A stretch of DNA of 64,000 nucleotides from Ornithodoros turicata (Eukaryota; Arthropoda; Arachnida; Ixodida; Argasidae): NCBI RefSeq assembly GCF_037126465.1, contig NC_088201.1:66424879-66488878 (forward strand), in the 5' to 3' direction. Within the stretch, counting starts at the first letter, position 1. Every line of letters starts with the position of its first letter. Made by a program: the position numbers and the translations under genes. Under the pieces are notes generated by a model, which was not told the origin of the DNA, did no database searches, and saw nothing but the letters and a program-made list of their open reading frames with translations. Below, piece after piece: positions 60,587 to 64,000 of the stretch.

Positions 60587-61432
60587 CGTCTGAAATTGAT
60601 TTAAACGCAAAACGAGTGCAAAAGAACGAGCGCGAATTATAACCGGCCACAGATGCTGACACAGTCATTAGTTCTCACGTGACAACAGTGCATAACCACA
60701 TAACAGTGTTTGTGGTTTGACAGACATTACATGCACCTTGGATATTAACAGCCCAGTCAATTTTCCGCAATATTTAATCGCACCAGGCGGATTGAGCTAA
60801 GTTCAACGAAAGTCCTTTTCTAAACTCGTCTCGTGTAATAAGTCTCGTAACTATCCATGTGAGCGTGTTAGCAGACGAAATTTGGCAGCGTGATAATGAA
60901 CTAGCCGAAAAGGTACATATTAATGACACTCTGCGATGCAGCGTGCGATTATAGTTCTGTAGTTGTTGCTGTCAACTGATTTGAAGAAAATATTTGTTGT
61001 TAATACGTAACAAGATGTTACAATGGAGCAGAGGAATGATTCCTGTCTATCAACACTGTGCAAACTGCCACGAAAAAGCGTCTGCTTGCTGACAGCTGGT
61101 GACGTGTATCCTTTGGTGCCGCGAAGTCCTTGCATGTAATCAAAATAAACTTTATTCTAAGCTGTGGCTAAGAGGTTTGACAGATTCTGTGTGCTTCAAC
61201 CTATCGATATTCACTTCTGGTTTTTCATATCGCGTGAGAACCACCTTAACACGCAGAAAACAAATGTTATCGTGAACGTCGTGAACATACAAACATACTC
61301 TCGATACCGGTTTCTTTCCTTCTTTTCGTAATGGTGCTTCGGGTTGCAGTGTCGTAAGCTGTGGATCTCCTCAATCCGGACACATCACTCGTTTGCACCG
61401 TATTTATCCGGACGTAACTTAACAGATTAATC
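60587..61432. promoter_or_regulatory. Shared interval between divergent OPLAH and SSR1 starts
   Basis: 846 bp separate the two ATGs. On the minus strand GGTTATAATTCGC lies about 50 bp before the OPLAH ATG and could be a TATA-like element. On the plus side, TATCCGGAC motifs like pogo termini lie near 61373-61412, just before the SSR1 ATG. No other core elements are certain. Confidence 0.5.
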
Positions 61433-61499
61433 ATGCTGTCGAGGTATATGCTTCTAATTTTGCTCATTTTGCCCATCGCCACCATTCTTCGGCAAAACG
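61433..61499 (+). CDS. SSR1: SSR1 (TRAP-alpha) exon 1, signal peptide
   Basis: ATG 61433 opens MLSRYMLLILLILPIATILR, a clear hydrophobic signal sequence, ending AACG before donor GTGAGTTC; 22 codons plus one base. In the family the L-rich signal ends with a P-A-T-x-L stretch, which aligns here. Translocon-associated protein alpha is an ER membrane protein assisting Sec61 translocation. A second in-frame ATG at 61448 would still leave a signal sequence. Identity rests on this exon plus the acidic exon 2; the diagnostic lumenal domain is outside the window. Confidence 0.72.
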
Positions 61500-62085
61500 G
61501 TGAGTTCACGTCTGACCTACGTTGGACGTTAAAAATCGGTCACTGCTCTCTGACGTATTGATGCTACGTCTGGAGAAAAAGATCTATGCTTTTTTCATTC
61601 ATATCACTCATGCATTGCCGTAGTTATTATAGAAATGCGAATATAATGACCGCAGGTAACTTTTCTCTGCTGTCCGTGCAATAATTTCCAAGATACAATT
61701 TCGGCACCTGTTTTATGCGGCTTCCAGTATTTCGTAATGCACTGACGCTTAGTTACTGAAGCTGTGAAGTACTACACTACATAACGAAGTTCGTAGTCCG
61801 TCCCTAACGTGCAAGCGGTTCGTTTACTTATGGTACAGGTACGCTTTTCATACCTGTTCCGCACCGTTACCGAGGCAGGTAGTCTACCGAGTTACTGCCG
61901 TGAGCATTTCCTTGCTGTTATTTGGAGGTCATTGTAAACGTTATGACAGTAAAAAAAAAGATACATTTGGTGTTCGTTTCTTGAAGTTGTAGGTTTAGCA
62001 GGTGATCTCCGATTATGTTAGTTCTGAGGTAGCACGTAGCATCGATTCCTGTTAAGCGGTCGACTGCATGTTTTGCACCCTCGGT

Positions 62086-62611
62086 TTCATTTATTTATTT
62101 ATATTATTTGGAGAATACTGCCGGCCATCAGTTGAGGGCCAAGACAGAGAGAGCACAGGGGCACAGCATCCATGTGGCTCACACAGAGCCAAACATAACG
62201 AAAAAGTACAAGACAACAAGTGATCGCCTGTTTTAACATGCCTAGTTGTTCCATAACTGCCTTAGAAAAAGCTGCGGAGCTAGGAATGCTCGTCAGGTAT
62301 TGTGGTAACTTGTTCCATTCGTGAGTAGTGTGAGGAAAAAAAGAACAGTTGAACAATGTCTTTCTGCAGCGAAACTCACCTATGAGGTTAACGTGTTTCC
62401 GCCTGGTGGTACGACTCTTATTGAATGTAAGATAGTAATCGGATTTGAGACCGTTTTCATCATGCACAATACTACAGAAAAAGTGAAGACTCCTCATATC
62501 CTCACTTGTCTGCGGCAAGCTAAAGATGGCAGGTCTGATGCTTCGTACAACGATGTGACCGAGGTATCGCTCCCGACCGTCTTTTCTTCTGGACAGATTC
62601 CAGACAATCAA
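62086..62611 (-). pseudogene. LINE 3-prime tail (non-LTR ORF2 C-terminus)
   Basis: The minus-strand frame contains SDYYLTFNKSRTTRRKHVNL and LFNCSFFPHTTHEWNKLP, the SFFPRT-x-x-WN-x-LP motif that closes many CR1/Jockey-like ORF2 proteins. It ends at 62099, followed by an ATAAATAAATAAA tail at 62086-62098. 5-prime truncated, in SSR1 intron 1. Confidence 0.82.
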
Positions 62612-62762
62612 TTAGGACTGAGTAAATCTGTTCATAGTTCGGCTATCGAGCCGTATGGATTGGTCCCTTACTGCTGCCGACTGAATCACATCTATTTCGG
62701 CACATCTGGGATGCGGATGCACTACAAAATGCTTATTATAGCACGATAGTTTATTGTGGTTA

Positions 62763-62863
62763 TGGAGGAATACCCTAAAACACAGAACGAAGACATCACA
62801 GAACTTCTTAGGTTACTTCTGTGGTGTCGTCATCTTCGTTCCGTGTCTCAGGGTATTCCTCCA
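62763..62863. repeat. Snap-back hairpin of about 100 bp
   Basis: TGGAGGAATACCCTAAAACAC pairs with the inverted TGGAGGAATACCCTGAGACAC at the other end, with GAACGAAGA-GAC complementarity inside. A small MITE or hairpin RNA template. Confidence 0.8.
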
Positions 62864-63771
62864 TTATCATGCTTCACCAGCTAGTCTGCATCTTGTACCT
62901 TCTCCACATAGTTTATTATTATTATTTTTATATAGAACACATTGTCACCTACCTAACCATCACCATGTGCTATGTGCGAACATCTCTGCAGTCAAGTATA
63001 TGCAGAGTAGCATGCAGTCGAATTTGCTACTGATCTGCTAGTGACCAGTCCTATACATTTTTTCAAAATCTAGATTGGATTGGATTAGAATGAGAGAAGA
63101 AAAATATGGAGATGGTGGCTCCTACAAAGCACAGGAGCCGGCTACTCCCTTTCAAAAATTGCATTGTAATGCATTGTAAATTGTATTGCATTGTAATGCA
63201 TTGTAAAAAATGCAAAAGTTGCATTTTCATGCTAGCATTTGAAGACTCGTGCACCAGCATCATGTAATGCTTGGAATGCACATGTGGCTGTAACGTTTTG
63301 TAGCAAGCACGCTGCATCTCATGTTGTGTAGTGTCTGCCTTGTCTTATTGCATGTGAGTTGATGTCCCGCAGGAACTCCTCTCAGGCTCCTCATTGCAAA
63401 CTCATCTCGACGAGTGAGACCACTTGTGATGGATTGCTGTACATGCTAATAGGAAATGTTTTCTGTGTGTCTTTATTGTGCTTCACTCGAGATTTATAAA
63501 TCTCCAGTAAATCTCTTCGACGCAGTAAGAATGAGATGTCTCTGCAGTTTGGCCTGGTATCACCCTGTATTGCCATCTGTTATCAATAACTTTCAAAATT
63601 AAATTAAAGTTCAAGAGATACCACCTCACTCCACAGATGGATTTGCATTGTGCATTTTTTGTACAGTACGGAGCATGGCTTTGTGAAGTATTGTCCCTTG
63701 TCCTAGTGCTACAAGCAATGATATGAGTAGACTTAATTCTCAATACTATGCATGTTTTTTTTCTATTGCAG

Positions 63772-63890
63772 CACCGTATGCTGTTGCAGAAGTGACGGTT
63801 GAAAGTGCAGTTGAGGAGGAGGAAGATGATGTTCAGGTTGAAGATACCCCAACTGCAGCCGAACAGCCTGACTCCTCATTAACTGAACAG
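63772..63890 (+). CDS. SSR1: SSR1 (TRAP-alpha) exon 2, acidic lumenal segment
   Basis: Acceptor TTTTTTTCTATTGCAG joins exon 1 in phase to give APYAVAEVTVESAVEEEEDD and then QVEDTPTAAEQPDSSLTEQ. The A-x-A-type site before the acidic run fits signal cleavage, and a Glu/Asp-rich segment directly after it is typical of TRAP-alpha. Donor GTGCTTGA at 63891 is weak; reading through would stop at TGA 63915-63917, far too short for this family. Later exons lie beyond 64000. Confidence 0.7.
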
Positions 63891-64000
63891 GTGCTTGAAG
63901 CAAAGCCCAACTTTTGACTGTCTTCACGATCCATGCAATCTTCACTTGAGTGAAATGCTTGGGGTCTCCTGCCAATAACCATTATGCTAACTATGAAAAG

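Noticed and set aside
60587..60610. Upstream in-frame ATG of OPLAH at 60610
   Set aside because: The eight extra residues are not family-like; the ATG at 60586 gives the expected N-terminus. It remains possible as an alternative start.
63891..63917. Reading SSR1 exon 2 through to the TGA as a short secreted acidic peptide
   Set aside because: It would leave a protein of about 70 residues. The TRAP-alpha match predicts more exons, and a GT donor exists at 63891, though weak.

Overview
This is animal nuclear DNA: long introns, GT-AG splice sites, a tRNA-derived SINE, LINE fragments and dense cut-and-paste transposon debris. Gene content and repeat style suggest an arthropod, and I favour a tick or other chelicerate. 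That assignment is inference, because no rRNA or mitochondrial marker is present.

One gene fills most of the window. Thirty-three exons on the minus strand, from the ATG at 60586 to the TAA ending at 6762, join without a frameshift into 3819 nt. They encode a complete 1272-residue 5-oxoprolinase (OPLAH), the ATP-dependent enzyme that turns 5-oxoproline into glutamate in the gamma-glutamyl cycle. About 93% of the 54-kb locus is intron. Two introns use GC-AG splice sites (after exons 6 and 28). A second gene starts divergently 846 bp away: its first two coding exons (61433-61499 and 63772-63890, plus strand) encode a signal peptide and an acidic segment that fit translocon-associated protein subunit alpha (SSR1/TRAP-alpha). 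The rest of it lies beyond the window.

Layout: 1-1674 is a 285-bp tandem array with a tRNA-like B box. 1675-6761 is noncoding DNA holding a pogo/Tigger remnant and a hAT remnant. 6762-60586 is OPLAH. 60587-61432 is the shared promoter interval. 61433-64000 is the start of SSR1 with a LINE tail in its first intron.

The accessory content is the OPLAH introns. They hold a roughly 4-kb transposon with terminal inverted repeats of about 700 bp and a Cys-rich transposase of a family I cannot name, split by a hAT MITE and apparently inserted in an older hAT. They also hold a foldback-like element, a three-layer nest (TA-flanked element, SINE, MULE-like element), two pogo-type MITEs that share a single TA, and two inverted copies of one MITE placed 80-90 bp either side of exon 8. 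That last arrangement could fold the exon into a pre-mRNA hairpin and affect its splicing or circularisation.
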